64,000 nt of DNA from Saturnia japonica (GCA_033032175.1 CM065312.1:3906001-3970000); one strand, 5' to 3'. Counted from the first letter of the stretch, positions 37,301-47,170 are shown. Notes: a model not told the origin generated them from the letters alone. Program-made: numbers and translations.

Positions 37301-40300
37301 CCGTATGGCTGGTTCTGAATCATTTTCCATAGCATTAGACGAGAGCACCGATTTGTCTGATACAGCTGAACTGGCTATATTTATTGGAGGTGTTGATAAG
37401 GAGTTCACTGTTACTGAGGAATTGCTTGATTTACTGACGTTAAAACGAACCACTACAGGACAGGATATTTTTATTGAAGTTCAAAAGGTATTCACAAGTT
37501 TTGGCTTGCCATGGTCAAAATTAAGTGGAGTATGCACTGATGGTGCACCTTCTATGGTCGGCTTACGTAAAACTCTCATCGGAATTTTGAATGAAAAAGC
37601 AACAGAATGAAATGTGCAAAGAGATGATTGGATAGTCCTTCATTGCATTATCCACCAACAGAACTTGTGGGCGTTTTTGGATGAAATATCAGCTCAATAT
37701 AATGACGTAACATATTATTGTGAAGTCAGATGGCTGAACAAAGGAAAAATGTTGAAACGGTTTTACGAGCGTAGAAATGAGATAGCAGACTCTATGCAAA
37801 TAAAAGATAAACCGCTATCTGAATTAAGTGACCCAAAATGGATATGCGACTGGTAACAGTTACCATTTCAACACGCTCTCTGAGTATGAAAATATTGCTT
37901 AAGCTCAATATGCTGAAGAACTCAAGTTACTGTCGGAGCAATTTTCGAACACATTTAATGACTTCAAACACATAAAAGACTGTTTCAGTTTATTTGCTAC
38001 TTCTACAAAATGTAATGTACAAAATTCTCCAATACACTTACAAATGGAGTTGATCGAGATTCAAGAAAATTAAAACCTAAAATTCAAATTTAAAGACGTA
38101 GAGTTGTGCGATTTCTACAAATAACACCTAGAAGAAGAAAATTTTCCGTAGCTTAGAAAAATCGCAATATGAATGATTTGTGCGTTTGGCAGGACTTATA
38201 AATGCGAACAGTTCTTTTCATTGATGAAAGTTAATAAATCAACACATCGTACAAGACTGACTGACGATAATTTGAAAAATTCTTTACGTTTTTGTATCAG
38301 TGGAATTAATCCAAATATCAATGGATTAGTTTTCCAAATTCAAGCTCAAGTGTCTCATTGATTTCGGTGTATTTAACTTTCGTTGTTTGTAACAATTGTA
38401 AATTTAACGATTTAATTATAATGTACCATTTTTTTAAATTTCATATTGTTATTTTAATAAATTGTACTATAATAATATTGTCGTATTATTTCATATTCTA
38501 ATATCTATCGCAAAAAATATTATCACTACTTTAAAATGCACTAAGTACTTTTAAACGCGGCCCGCGAACGTATTTGCACGCTAAAGTTTAGCCCTCAACA
38601 TGTCAAAGGTTGCCCCCATACCCCCATACCTGGTTTAGATAATGAGTACAAGCAGTGCAAGATTAACCACGTAGCAAGAGTAACAATTGCTACGGGCCCC
38701 ACGCGAAAGGGGGCCTCGCATATTTAAACCTACTCATCTCTGCCTGAGCGTAATTTTTTGAGTGAAACTTATTATGATGTGGTTTATTGAATTTACTTGA
38801 TGTCACAAAAACGTGAAACGTTACAACTTTTCCTACTAAGACAATCCACGTCAACCACTCGGTAACCGACTATTTCCTTGGCGTAAATAAAACATCGAAT
38901 TTTATACAGTACCTAAACGCACAAGACTATTAATTACACACAAAATTGTAACCTATAGAAAGCAATTAAACGTATTGAGTATTGAATTGTTTTTTTACCA
39001 CTTTATACTTAAGAACCCTTATAGATCAAGGGCTCTTTGAAAGAATTTGCTACGGGTTCCGCGCTTGTTTAACCGGGCACTGAGCACAAGTGAAGTGAAT
39101 TATAAATAAATAAATAGAAGCATGAATTTTAAAATGCGGCAAAAACTCTCTGCACATCTTTAACAAGAATGCCACCTTATTATTATAGCATTGCTTAAAA
39201 TCTAAATATTAGAAAAAAATCTACTTACTAGACTTTCGCATAATTAAGTATAAAAACAATTGCCACATTATAAGAAAAATCACTTTAATTTTTTTCATAA
39301 CACACCTAAGAAAGTATACACATTTTAAAAATACTAACCAACGCTATGCGTAGCTGCAGTAGTATGAATCGAGGCTGGAGTCGATGACTCATCAGTTTTA
39401 TTTATGACGTTTGTCATAGGATCCTTGGGTTTCATATAGTTCTTGTGGGGTTTACTGGTTGTCGTGGTGAATTTTTTGGTCGGCTTCGGTTTTCCCGCTG
39501 GCTTCTCCCACGAGGGACGGGGTTTCGTGATGAATGTCGGTTCGGTTGTCACATGCCAATGTACCGTATTCATATTGCTCGGTCTTGACATGTATTGTGC
39601 TGTAATTTGAAGGCAAATTATTATTAAAGCGATAGAGTCTTATCAAAAGCCACTGCACAATTGTAGTCTTAAATGTAGAGTTATATACGCTACAAATTAC
39701 ATTAAACTCTGTCTATAACGTTAGCAATAAAATTCAATTAATATAAACACAAATAAAATTAATGTACTCTTTTCATTAAAAATTAAATAAACTAAATTAC
39801 AGACAGAAATAGCCATAGCCGGAAACCGTTAATCAAATAGTTAACTTCGTTAATCGTTAATCCGATATAAAAAAAGTTAGCTTCGTTAAAGCGTTACATT
39901 TCGGAAGAATTAACGCAGGTTAACGTTAATCGTTAATCCGTTAATATGTATAAAGTTGCATCTTTATATCGTTGCGTCAGTAAAGTTATAAAACTTGTTA
40001 AAACGCTTACACGCAAAAAGTATTTGCTGGCCCGATCAGGATACAATTCTCATCAGTACCGCTGGAATCCGATCCGATTTCATGTCTTCCAACATCCATG
40101 ATATGGTTTTATATAAATTACTTCACAGTACACTTTTTCTATGTAACTAAATTACACTGCACTCTGCTTTATCAATTATTAACACGCAAATGATCACTGA
40201 CAGTAATTTATAATAACAACAAACAAAACACTCGTCACTCTAAGCACCGGCGCTAAGTAATGAAGTGATCAAACGAAACAAATCTCTTCGCAGTTTTCTA

Positions 40301-43259
40301 TCTCACTCGCACGCGCCGGCAAATTATATCTAGTTTCGTTTTTGTTTCACTCGCTGCCACGCGCCGCTCGGCACTTGTCGGTGCCGTGCAGTAACTATTC
40401 GCCATTGGATTAACGATTAACGGACTTCTGCATATTAACTGAAGTTAACGTGTCCGTTAATTTTTTTTAAAGATAACTCAAAAGTTAATCCGTTAATCAA
40501 AATGTTTAATTTCGTTAATTAACGATTAACGGATTAACGAGTTAATGCCCAGCTATGGAAATAGCTAAGAAATTTCGGTCAAATTAATAAACTAAATTCT
40601 GTAAATCCGTTGTTCATTTTTTTCTTTCAAAACTTAGTTTATTACTATGTTACAATTTTATGGAAATATATGTACGCATTTTATCGTTCTATAGACATTT
40701 ACAGTGACTATGAGAGTCAAAATATTCTAAATAAGCGGTAGAATTATTCAAGTGAAGCTTCTTATACGGTGGTTCGATAATTCTTGTACACTACTTCGCA
40801 ACAAATTCGCTTCACGCAAACACATTTCATTACTTATTTGAGAGAGAACAAAGATATAACGTAGAGAGAAAGAGAAAGACGCCTATACATTTTTTCGTGT
40901 AACTGAATTTACCGCCATCTATTGGTGTACCATAGAAGCAGTTTTAGTCTAGTCTTACAAGTTATAAAATCTGATTTTAAATAATTAAAAAACCACTTTA
41001 TATCGCATGTCACTACATTCCCAAACATTACATTTTTAATGTTATTTGAAGTGAAACTTTATATCTGCGATTCGTTCATTTGTACTAGATTCGAGAGAGA
41101 AATTTCAAGGACTCGACACGTTTTTAGGCACATTTTGTTGCATGATAGAGAGGAAAAATATAACGTAGAGTGAAGGAGAAAGACATTCATAGAGTGTATA
41201 GATTTATCTCTGGTCACGTCTCCCTTTTTAAGAAATTTCACTTCTATCAACTACTGTCAAGTGTACCGGTGCTGCACGCGTAATTTTTTTATATGTAACA
41301 TCTTATCTCTCGCTTTCCTGCAATCTATAGGTGTGATTTAATGAAAAGGCACAGAAGTGTGTAATAGGAAGCCAGAGAAGAGCGAGCAATTTTTTTTTAT
41401 TTGAGCAATGAGCGCGTTCGGTGGTAGAAGTAATTAGTTGATAGAGTGGTAGAGATTTTTCGAGAGATTTCGATAGTGTGTGCGTGCGTGTGATGAGAAA
41501 CAGAAAGGGAAATTTAGAAGGAGAACGCATCATCAGCTGTGCGCTTAACCTACAGAAGTATACTGTTCTATAAACTAATTTTTAATACTCATGTGTAAAC
41601 TACCTATCTAAGTCACATGTTAAAAATCATATGCGACTACTGTGATGCCCGGTCGTTTTTTTTATTGTAAAGAAACGTACATTCATAACTATGTAGTTCA
41701 GTATTTATGAAGATGTTAAACAATCGATCACATAATCAATATCTCGATAAAATTAATTATCAGTAAATTATTTTTTCATATAATATTAAATAATTGAAAG
41801 ATGCATAATGGTATTTATGTGTCCGAATGAATGACTGGAAAATGAAATAAATTAACGCAGTTTTATTTAAGCACTCAGTACTACATGAAAGAAGAAGAAT
41901 ATTTTTTGTTTTCTATTTTAGCACGACAGTGTGACGTTACTGTACCTGATGGTGAGCACAGTGCAATCCGAATACAACGGCGACCACCGAATGATGTACA
42001 AACCATTGTTAGTCGTAGCTATCAATGTGTCTTGCTCTTCACGGTATGCTTGAAGGGCTAAACATTAATATTTTAGCTTTTAACCGTATATCTAGTTCTT
42101 CATCTACTTTCTAACGTGACCTCTTTATTGTAGACCACTACTGCCATTGTCGAGTGAATATAATATCCTGTCCAATTATAATTTCAATATTCTAACAAAT
42201 GATGGCTCCCTTGTTACAACTTTCTAGGGAGTTTTTGTGGCATCTTAGAATGCATGGTCAATGTTATTATTTCCAATCTACTTCACTTGTGCACAAAGCA
42301 AAGCTTTATTATGCAAAACGATAAGACCCCACCAAAAACTTCAACATAGTCTACTTATTCATAAAAATAAATATAAATTTATAATTACCTGAAGGTATAC
42401 TATTTTCAGCGTGCTGTTCAGAAACAGCCATAGGTTGCGCACCAGTTAATATGCTAAGACTAGACGAAATCTTATTGTGGGGACTAGCTTCCACTTCGAC
42501 GCTCGGCCTATTTACAGTTTGGTATTTATTTACATTGTTATATGGTATTTTAATAACTATATCACTATTTTGTTCGCTACTTGTATCTAAGTTCCCTATT
42601 GAAGGTAAGTTTATTTCTGGCGGCCGGTAATTATATAGTGTGGGCGCGCCATCTATCGGTTTAGTCATGAACGACGGTCTTTGAGTCTGCCAACTTGGCC
42701 GCGTTGTCGTTGAAGTAGTTGTATCAATTGGATGTGTTGTAGTAGGCACGGTTCTAGATGGCGCTGTATATGGACGATCTGTGACGGTGACCGGTGATTG
42801 GGTTTCTGGAAATGTATATTTTTTTATAATTTAATATCACGAAACACACGAATAAATTAATAAAGTGTGATAAAGCTTGTTTAAATCTACTTAGATAATT
42901 TTATCTTGAATTACTGTAATGAATTTTTTTATAAACATTTCATTTTGTTTTAAAATGTTTAGGAAAATAAAGTATTTTTAGGAATTTAAATAAAAACAAA
43001 TGATAGAAACATTAATATTATATTGTATTTATTACTATTTAATGAAAATAATAAGTACCTAACGTATTTTTAGTAAATTTACTGCTATAAATACCTGCGG
43101 CATGCAAGGGTTTCTCCGGCAACCTGCAGCAGGAACCAAACATAAAACCGTCGACGCACACGCCAGCGTGCTTTCCTCCCAGCCGGTTGCAGTCTTGAAC
43201 CCACATACAAGCTCCTACCGCTCCACCAGCCACGCAGGACTTGCGCGACATTTGATAAC
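28208..43259 (-). CDS. Sb: Stubble-type transmembrane serine protease, 7 exons (5' part not found)
   Basis: Joining complement(43095-43259, 42389-42805, 39339-39599, 31878-32070, 30673-30970, 30077-30226, 28208-28345) gives 539 residues and a stop. Every junction is GT..AG and phases agree (1,1,1,2,0,0). Domains, numbered from the first full codon found: six-Cys disulfide knot about 8-44; Thr/Pro-rich stem about 55-281; activation cleavage R294|I295; trypsin domain 295-539 with His341 (TAGHC), Asp391 (YDLALVKL) and Ser489 (GDSGGP). Asp483, six residues before the serine, predicts cleavage after Arg/Lys. Cys282 and Cys411 are placed to keep stem and catalytic chain linked after activation. The catalytic domain matches Drosophila Stubble as known to me across its length ([44 protein letters not shown]). 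In Drosophila it acts at the cell surface in leg, wing and bristle morphogenesis. The incoming phase at 43259 shows that at least one upstream coding exon, presumably the membrane anchor, is missing. Confidence 0.95.
28346..30076 (-). other. Stubble intron before the last exon
   Basis: 1.7-kb intron. It holds a SINE-like block (GACGTGAGTTCGAATCCCTA, 28450-28500) and a 2.0-kb-family repeat in reverse (28875-29095: GCCCGCCTGGCTAGCTACCA, GATGTGTTCCGGCAG, CTTAGCGTGCTACCATCTTA). No other exon seen. Confidence 0.7.
30077..30226 (-). CDS. Sb: Sb exon: catalytic Ser
   Basis: Exactly 50 codons in phase 0, acceptor TTCAACAG, donor CTACAG|GTACGT. It encodes [22 protein letters not shown] and [12 protein letters not shown]. 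The Asp before SCQGDS sets trypsin-like specificity and Ser489 is the nucleophile. Confidence 0.97.
30324..30379. repeat. Tiny palindromic element, copy 1 (in Sb intron)
   Basis: CATAGATTAATTATTGGTTA, a GCTGGCGCTAGCGG centre, then AACAATCCTTAATTTATG; same layout as 56161-56221. Lies in the 446-base Sb intron 30227-30672. Confidence 0.6.
30673..30970 (-). CDS. Sb: Sb exon: catalytic Asp and TGWG segment
   Basis: The acceptor is TTTTTCCAG and the donor CAAGAG|GTATGT. It encodes [18 protein letters not shown]-like [18 protein letters not shown] (catalytic Asp391), HISPICLP (tether cysteine), a NAT sequon and [10 protein letters not shown]. Length and spacing match the Stubble catalytic domain without gaps that I can see. 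Confidence 0.96.
30971..31877 (-). other. Stubble intron (His exon to Asp exon)
   Basis: 907 bases bounded by GTGAGT and TTTTTCCAG. No repeat end or extra exon recognised. Confidence 0.8.
31878..32070 (-). CDS. Sb: Sb exon: activation site and catalytic His
   Basis: The acceptor is CGTTTCCAG and the donor GATGA|GTGAGT. It encodes CGVT.., the activation site [26 protein letters not shown] and TAGHCVD. Most trypsin-like enzymes start IVGG after cleavage; here it is IMGG. TAGHC instead of TAAHC is also found in Drosophila Stubble. The exon ends in phase 2; with the first base of the next exon it restores Asp (VDDLL). Confidence 0.96.
32122..32704 (+). mobile_element. Helitron in Sb intron, 50 bp from an acceptor
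   Basis: Starts TCTATTCTTATAATATAAAG, then TTTGTTTGAACGCGCTAATC and TCTGGAACTACG; ends CATAG|CTAA|T, which fits CTRR. The 5' flank is G instead of A. It is inserted against the gene's direction, its left end about 50 bases upstream (gene sense) of the acceptor of the activation-site exon. A GAGGCG/GTACAAA-rich segment at 32300-32540 may be another nested repeat. Confidence 0.55.
32705..33431. other. Stubble intron, unassigned part
   Basis: AT-rich; nothing recognised. Confidence 0.5.
33432..34927 (+). pseudogene. Decayed CR1/Jockey-like LINE reverse transcriptase
   Basis: Fragments in order: [60 protein letters not shown] then [121 protein letters not shown]. That is the finger, palm and thumb of a non-LTR reverse transcriptase. 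Many stops and frameshifts; the catalytic YADD box reads YAVD. No endonuclease domain precedes it, so it is 5'-truncated. It sits antisense in a Stubble intron. The exact clade is not settled. Confidence 0.85.
35535..35695 (+). repeat. Second 3' end of the same LINE family
   Basis: TTTTCCCATCCACCTATAAC, TTGGGAGTCTTCAAGCG repeats the end of the 33.4-kb copy (34850-34895), then runs on to [20 protein letters not shown] and stop, and a tail CATCAGGTAAGATTGAGGCC. Either a separate insertion or the displaced end of the first. Confidence 0.7.
35740..36150 (+). repeat. Diverged tandem duplication, two units of about 248 bases
   Basis: TTTATTTTCAGATGGCACTTATA at about 35782 and TTTATTTCTAGATGGCACTGATA at about 36030, both followed by AACATCAAGT.TTAACTT and a CC(A)TATT end. 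Upstream parts also align (CATAATTGATAACA / CATAATTAATTTCA). Confidence 0.55.
36233..36240 (+). repeat. Target-site duplication, left (GTTTAGAT)
   Basis: Identical to 38633-38640; fits nTnnnnAn, common for Ac-type hAT insertions. Confidence 0.85.
36241..38632 (+). mobile_element. hAT transposon, 2,392 bp, inside Stubble intron
   Basis: Flanked by perfect 8-bp duplications. Ends are CATATATAGGCAACAACC on the left and, as its complement on the right, CAGGTATGGGGGTATGGG then GGCAACC, so the inverted ends share CA..GGCAACC. It encloses a BED-finger hAT transposase remnant. GC-rich GGACCGCG (left) and GCGGCCCGCG (right) blocks near the ends are usual for this group. Confidence 0.85.
36809..38361 (+). 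pseudogene. Broken hAT transposase (GTF2IRD2/ZBED-like)
   Basis: Starts [20 protein letters not shown]; a BED zinc finger with C36-x2-C39 and H54-x4-H59; [26 protein letters not shown]; after a frameshift near 37260, [20 protein letters not shown] (first catalytic Asp) and [13 protein letters not shown] (second); an in-frame TGA at 37608; IIHQQNLW joined to [20 protein letters not shown] with a stretch missing between; more shifts and stops; finally [19 protein letters not shown] and the dimerisation end to 38361. This order matches hAT transposases of the kind that gave rise to vertebrate GTF2IRD2 and ZBED genes. Not functional. The upstream 76-codon frame at 36347-36577 has no homology I can see. 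Confidence 0.88.
38633..38640 (+). repeat. Target-site duplication, right (GTTTAGAT)
   Basis: Matches 36233-36240. Confidence 0.85.
38653..39082. mobile_element. hAT-like MITE 1 (430 bp) in Sb intron
   Basis: Ends CAGTGCAAGATTAACC and, as complement, CAGTGCCCGGTTAAAC. Flanks AGTACAAG and AGCACAAG match at 7 of 8. Blocks TTGCTACGGG(C/T)(C/T)CCRCGCG lie near both ends. Starts only 12 bases after the autonomous-type hAT duplication. Non-coding. Confidence 0.7.
39339..39599 (-). CDS. Sb: Sb exon: stem region 2
   Basis: A 261-base exon (acceptor AAATTACAG, donor GTTG|GTTAGT), phase 1 in and out. It encodes 86 residues rich in Lys, Pro and Thr, with one NKT glycosylation sequon at about protein residue 260. 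Its [10 protein letters not shown] echoes the RPSW and SFMTKP of the previous stem exon, suggesting an internal duplication. The last base G joins AA of the next exon to make the Glu before CGVT, the cysteine that normally tethers the catalytic chain. Confidence 0.9.
39814..40557. mobile_element. hAT-like MITE 2 (744 bp) in Sb stem intron
   Basis: Perfect 8-bp duplication GAAATAGC at 39806-39813 and 40558-40565. Ends CATAGCCGGAAACCG and, as complement, CATAGCTGGGCATTAAC. Both sub-terminal regions are crowded with TTAACG / CGTTAATC motifs in inverted order; the centre has GC-rich GCGCCGGC segments. No ORF. Confidence 0.85.
40840..41200 (+). repeat. Diverged direct repeat (AGATATAACGTAGAG)
   Basis: GAGAGA.CAAAGATATAACGTAGAGAGAAAG..AAAGACGCC at 40840 and GAGAGGAAAAATATAACGTAGAG..GAAAGACATTC at 41145; each is followed by a GTGTA..TTTA block. 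Inside the Sb stem intron. Confidence 0.45.
41200..42089 (-). other. Stubble stem intron, remaining part
   Basis: AT-rich. Carries a 53-kb-family block (GACGTTACTGTACCTGATGG, ACGGCGACCACCGAATG) at 41925-42020. Confidence 0.5.
42090..42280 (+). repeat. Repeat copy B (pair with 18275-18465)
   Basis: Same ordered blocks as copy A, including TTTCTAGGGAGTTTTTGTGG. It ends about 110 bases downstream (gene sense) of the first stem exon. Confidence 0.7.
42389..42805 (-). CDS. Sb: Sb exon: stem region 1 (Thr/Pro-rich)
   Basis: A 417-base exon (acceptor TTTCCAG|AAACC, donor TCAG|GTAATT) with split codons at both ends. It encodes 138 residues of low-complexity stem: Thr runs near its residues 21-34 (TTTHP, TTTSTTT), then RPSW and SFMTKP, then a Ser/Asn/Glu-rich tail. 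It has no cysteine. The stem holds the protease away from the membrane and is poorly conserved between insects, so this exon rests on the open frame and matching phases, not on similarity. It lies 289 bases downstream of the knot exon. Confidence 0.9.
43095..43259 (-). CDS. Sb: Sb exon: disulfide-knot domain
   Basis: The exon is bounded by a TTTCAG acceptor and a GCAG|GTATTT donor, phase 1 in and out. It encodes 54 full codons with six cysteines spaced C-x8-C-x5-C-x10-C-x8-CC and the ending GFMFGSCC, the knot fold between membrane anchor and stem in Stubble-type proteases. The knot is known from this family; its binding role here is inferred. The preceding exon must end with one base of a split codon, and I could not locate it on this strand up to the window edge. 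Confidence 0.92.
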
Positions 43260-43786
43260 CTGAAATATTTTTTTTTAAATCTTTTAACAATTCTAGAAAG
43301 CATATTCATTAAAAATCAATAGTTGCCAAGTTAGGAAGAAGAAGAATTTCAAACTTTAATTTCAACTGGAATGTCTCCCACCTGGCATTCATAGCACTCT
43401 TTAATAGAATAGCAGTCTTTAATAGGATTTAACAGTTATTTAGATTTTTTAAACAATTAAAAATCTTACGGAACATTTATGTACGGTGGATGATTTGATA
43501 AAAAAATATGTAGAATTAATTGTATACAACACCATCTTTGGAAAATATACAACACTAATTTGTTTCATAATACAAAATGGTGGGGTTATTGTATCTTACT
43601 TTTTATAGTAATCAGATATATGGAGAGATTACGCTATTAGCAACGCTTTTAAAAATAAAAATGTTTAGGAAACCTATTTATATATGGTACTCTTTAGCTT
43701 CAATTTGAGGTAAATCCACTTCACCTTAGCCATAACTAAGGAAAAGCTGAAGAGAAACAGGTTTAAAATCTACTACTTATTAGGAA

Positions 43787-44104
43787 CTAGCTGGTACCCT
43801 CGACTTCGTTTGCGTATTATTGGATATACACACTGATCTCGGAACACGATAAACTAAAAAAATCGCCGTTTTTGCGTGATTGAGTAACAAACATAGACAC
43901 TATACATTTATTATATTTGTAGGATAACACTAGTTAAATTATGACTTTTTCCGGGGTAAAAAGTATCGTATGTGTTATTCCAGGTCATAGACTATCTGTG
44001 TGCCAAATTTCATTGAGATCTGTTCAGCCGTTTTAGCGTGATTGAGTAACAAACATCTAAACATCCATACATACACACTTTCACATTTATTATATTAGTA
44101 GGAC
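43787..44104 (-). mobile_element. Helitron, relative of 11982-12641
   Basis: On - it runs TCCTTACTAATATAATAAAT..AACAAACATCTAAACATCC region to CGAAGTCGAGGGTACCAG|CTAG|T. It lies upstream of the knot exon. Confidence 0.65.
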
Positions 44105-44152
44105 TAGTAAGATAATAACTTTGAAGCGATATTATATAATTGCTCACTTACG

Positions 44153-44405
44153 TCCGTTTTCAATAACCTATCTATCCGTTGTTTCAGTTACTAGAGATAG
44201 ACAAATATAACCTTTTGTCCGTACTTTCGTTTCAATAAGCTATGGATGGATAGTTTTTCGTATCTACATAATATATATCCATATCCTATAGCTTAAATAG
44301 ATAAGAGGGAAGTCGATATCTGTCTTGAGTTAAGGATAGTACTTATTACAAATATGTATTAATCGGGGATATTAAACTCAGATATGATAGGTATTGAAAA
44401 CGGCC
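44153..44405. mobile_element. MITE family GTTTTCAATAACC, copy 1
   Basis: Left end GTCCGTTTTCAATAACCTAT, right end ATAGGTATTGAAAACGGCC: inverted. Interior shared with 55340-55594 in the opposite orientation (GATAAGAGGGAA, AATCGGGGATA). Confidence 0.7.
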
Positions 44406-44844
44406 GTTTTCATTTTATTATAATAATTTACTTATTAAAGAAGAAATAAAAATGTTTAATCTTTACAAAATTGTTCGGGTTATAAGATATAAGTATCTAA
44501 CTTATTATTATATATAGAAGTAAATCTAAATAATGTACATAAAACTACTTACACTTAAAATACACTTTTTGGTGGTTAACTATATTTATACATTAAAAGA
44601 AGAACAGGAAAGAGTTAACGAAACTGTAAAACACGTTTCCAATTCTAACACAGTTGTTCTAAATCACGAATGGGGGTGTTGTTGGTTAAAATATATGTAC
44701 AAAAGGTAGTGCTGAGAGTTGGTAGTCCGGTTATACTATTAATGTTAGCCATAGGGAAAATGTAATCAATGGGAAAAATAATTTTAAAACGAATGAAATT
44801 TTAACAACGAGAATAATTTAAAAAATAGATCGATGCCTGTTAGA

Positions 44845-45466
44845 CAGAGTTGCCAAGTTAGCCATTTTATGGCTATATTTGGCAACATTTAAGATTCATT
44901 TAGCCAAAAATATCAAATATTAATGGCTAAATATTTTAGCCACAAATATAGCAACTTTTATAATTATACGTGAACTTTGGTTTTTCTATAGAATAACACT
45001 TGTTTTCACTCATCTACAATGTGAGCGGTGAATCAGTATTTCATTAATTGAATGATTTGGCTTAGATGGCTCTATTTCTGACATCCTTAACTGTTAAGGT
45101 AGATAGATTATCATGATGATTGTGGCAAAGAAAAATCATGGAAATAAGATGAGTTAATGCAAACTAAATTGTTTACTACTAAAAATAAATGATTATTTTT
45201 TAAAAGCAGACGTTTGCTTTTAATCAAATACTCGTGGAAGTGTTGGATCAAATCAGGAAGCAAAAATAATATGTTTTCCTTGTTCCTAAAGAACCAGAAC
45301 CATCAACGTCCAATGAGTATTATGTGGAATTAACCTATGATGATTAAATAAAACGTTTTTTAGGTTATGAACTTTTATCCACTTGTTAGGGTATGAAATG
45401 TTTGTCATTCTAGCAGCTTTATAAAAGTGTTTGGCTATTTTTTGTTTCCTGGACTTGGCAACACTG
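44845..45466. mobile_element. hAT-like element with CAG.GTTGCCAAG ends
   Basis: Left CAGAGTTGCCAAGTTAGCC, right (complement) CAGTGTTGCCAAGTCCAGG. Flanks CTGTTAGA and CTAATAGA agree at 6 of 8. Near the right end one frame reads VPKEPEPSTSNEYYVELTYD and a stop followed by AATAAA, which looks like the tail of a lost coding region. Confidence 0.65.
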
Positions 45467-46960
45467 CTAATAGAAGCGCGTTATAGGTTAATTATAGTTA
45501 CACATGAATAGTCTTACTCAATGTTTATAATAATTATGACGCTTATCATCATGAAGATAACTTCACCACAATAAAAATCAAGTTTGCAAGCAACTTAATA
45601 GTTTAATAGACTTTTTGTTACAATGTGCGCGCTTCGTAAAAATTCAGTCTCATAATTTCGAATTATGACAAAAACACAATATAGTAAAATTACCAGAGTA
45701 TTTTTTTGGCCAATTAAGTAGAAAAGTAATTTTCTTACTTAAATCACGAAATAAATGTCCGTGATATAAAAAAAATACAGATAAAATCTTTAAAAAAATT
45801 TAAACATAGTAACAGTAACATGGACCTTTCGTGGAAATAGGTAGCCTAAATGTGAAGCCATTTTTAGTATTATAATTAATAATAATTTTCATATTTTATA
45901 CATAGTGCTAGCTGTAAATTTAATTGTAGATAAAAAATAACATAATAACATTAAGCAAACACAATATTGGGATGTTTTAAATTCTCTTCCTTACCGGCGA
46001 ATATTAATTTAGAATTCAACGCTCAAACAGATTTTTTGGCGGAATCTAGACATGACAGATCACATGTTTTTATGTTAATGCTGATTCATAAATTTTTATT
46101 ATTTAGCCTTTAAACTACCTATGTAATTTTGGAGATATTTTACGATTGTATGATGTAGTTTGATTATTGTACAATAGGACTTTAAATAAAAATTAGGATC
46201 GTGCATTTCAAATTGCTACAAAAACTACCTGGACAATTTTAATAAAGGAACAGTCTTCTTGTTGGGGCTATATTTAAAGATTAGGTACAAGAGTAATTAC
46301 TAATTAGAAAAATATTCTATTCACATGACGTTGACAGAGTTGATTGTAAATAAAAAGGAGAAGAATATAAATTGAAAACATTATTCCTAAAGGGATTTAT
46401 TTAAGCTAAACAGAGATACGTTCTATAATAAACGCCTCTGTACGTGATTCTGATTTAGCACACGAGTGTTATATAACAATGAAAGCTACGCAGCGAAACA
46501 TTGTAACGTATATCGGCCATCTTTAATTTCTGGCAGCTCGCGAGTCACGACTGGAAACACCCTTTACGCACCGAGTGGATGATAAATGATAATATGTATT
46601 TATAATTTCACACGCTTTTCACTTTGCGGTGAAATTTTAAGTAAACAATGAATTAATTTTATTTACTACCTACTTTTTACGAGGCATTTACACACAAAAG
46701 TATTTTGATAGTAAAAAACCGCCATCTTATCCCATCTGCCATCTTGTTTGATCTCCCATTTACAATTGGTTATGGCGACACAAACTTGTACAAAAATCCT
46801 CATTATATTATAAGTTTAATTAAATACCTACGTTTCGCAGAATTTTTAATTAATCATATCAATTTAATTGCTCAATTTCTTATAGAAATGAGGAAACGCA
46901 TGAATTAGGTAAGTTTTTTACCCGACTGGCGAGAAAGGGGGTTGCATTACTACATTAGGT
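45467..46960. other. Intergenic or 5' intron of Stubble
   Basis: AT-rich; no missing Sb exon, RNA or repeat end recognised. Confidence 0.45.
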
Positions 46961-46969
46961 TATGATTAT

Positions 46970-47170
46970 ACCTAACGTGACTATATGTCCCGTTTTGAAC
47001 GGGACTGTCCATTTTTATAGTTATCTGTCCCGTTGTCCCCAAAAAAGCTCCGGAACGCAAAATTGTCCCATTTTCCAAAAACGCGCGAAATTTATGAAGC
47101 TTATTTGACGCGAGCGGTGCGGTACCCAGTGTTGCCAGTGCCCGAGCACAATTTTACCAAGGACTGGCAC
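46970..47170 (+). repeat. TGTCCCGTT-rich repeat remnant
   Basis: TGTCCCGTTTTGAACGGGAC, CTGTCCCGTTGTCCCC and TTGTCCCATTTTCC alternate, then CAGTGTTGCCAGTGCCC. Looks like a decayed transposon; no partner in the window. Confidence 0.35.
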
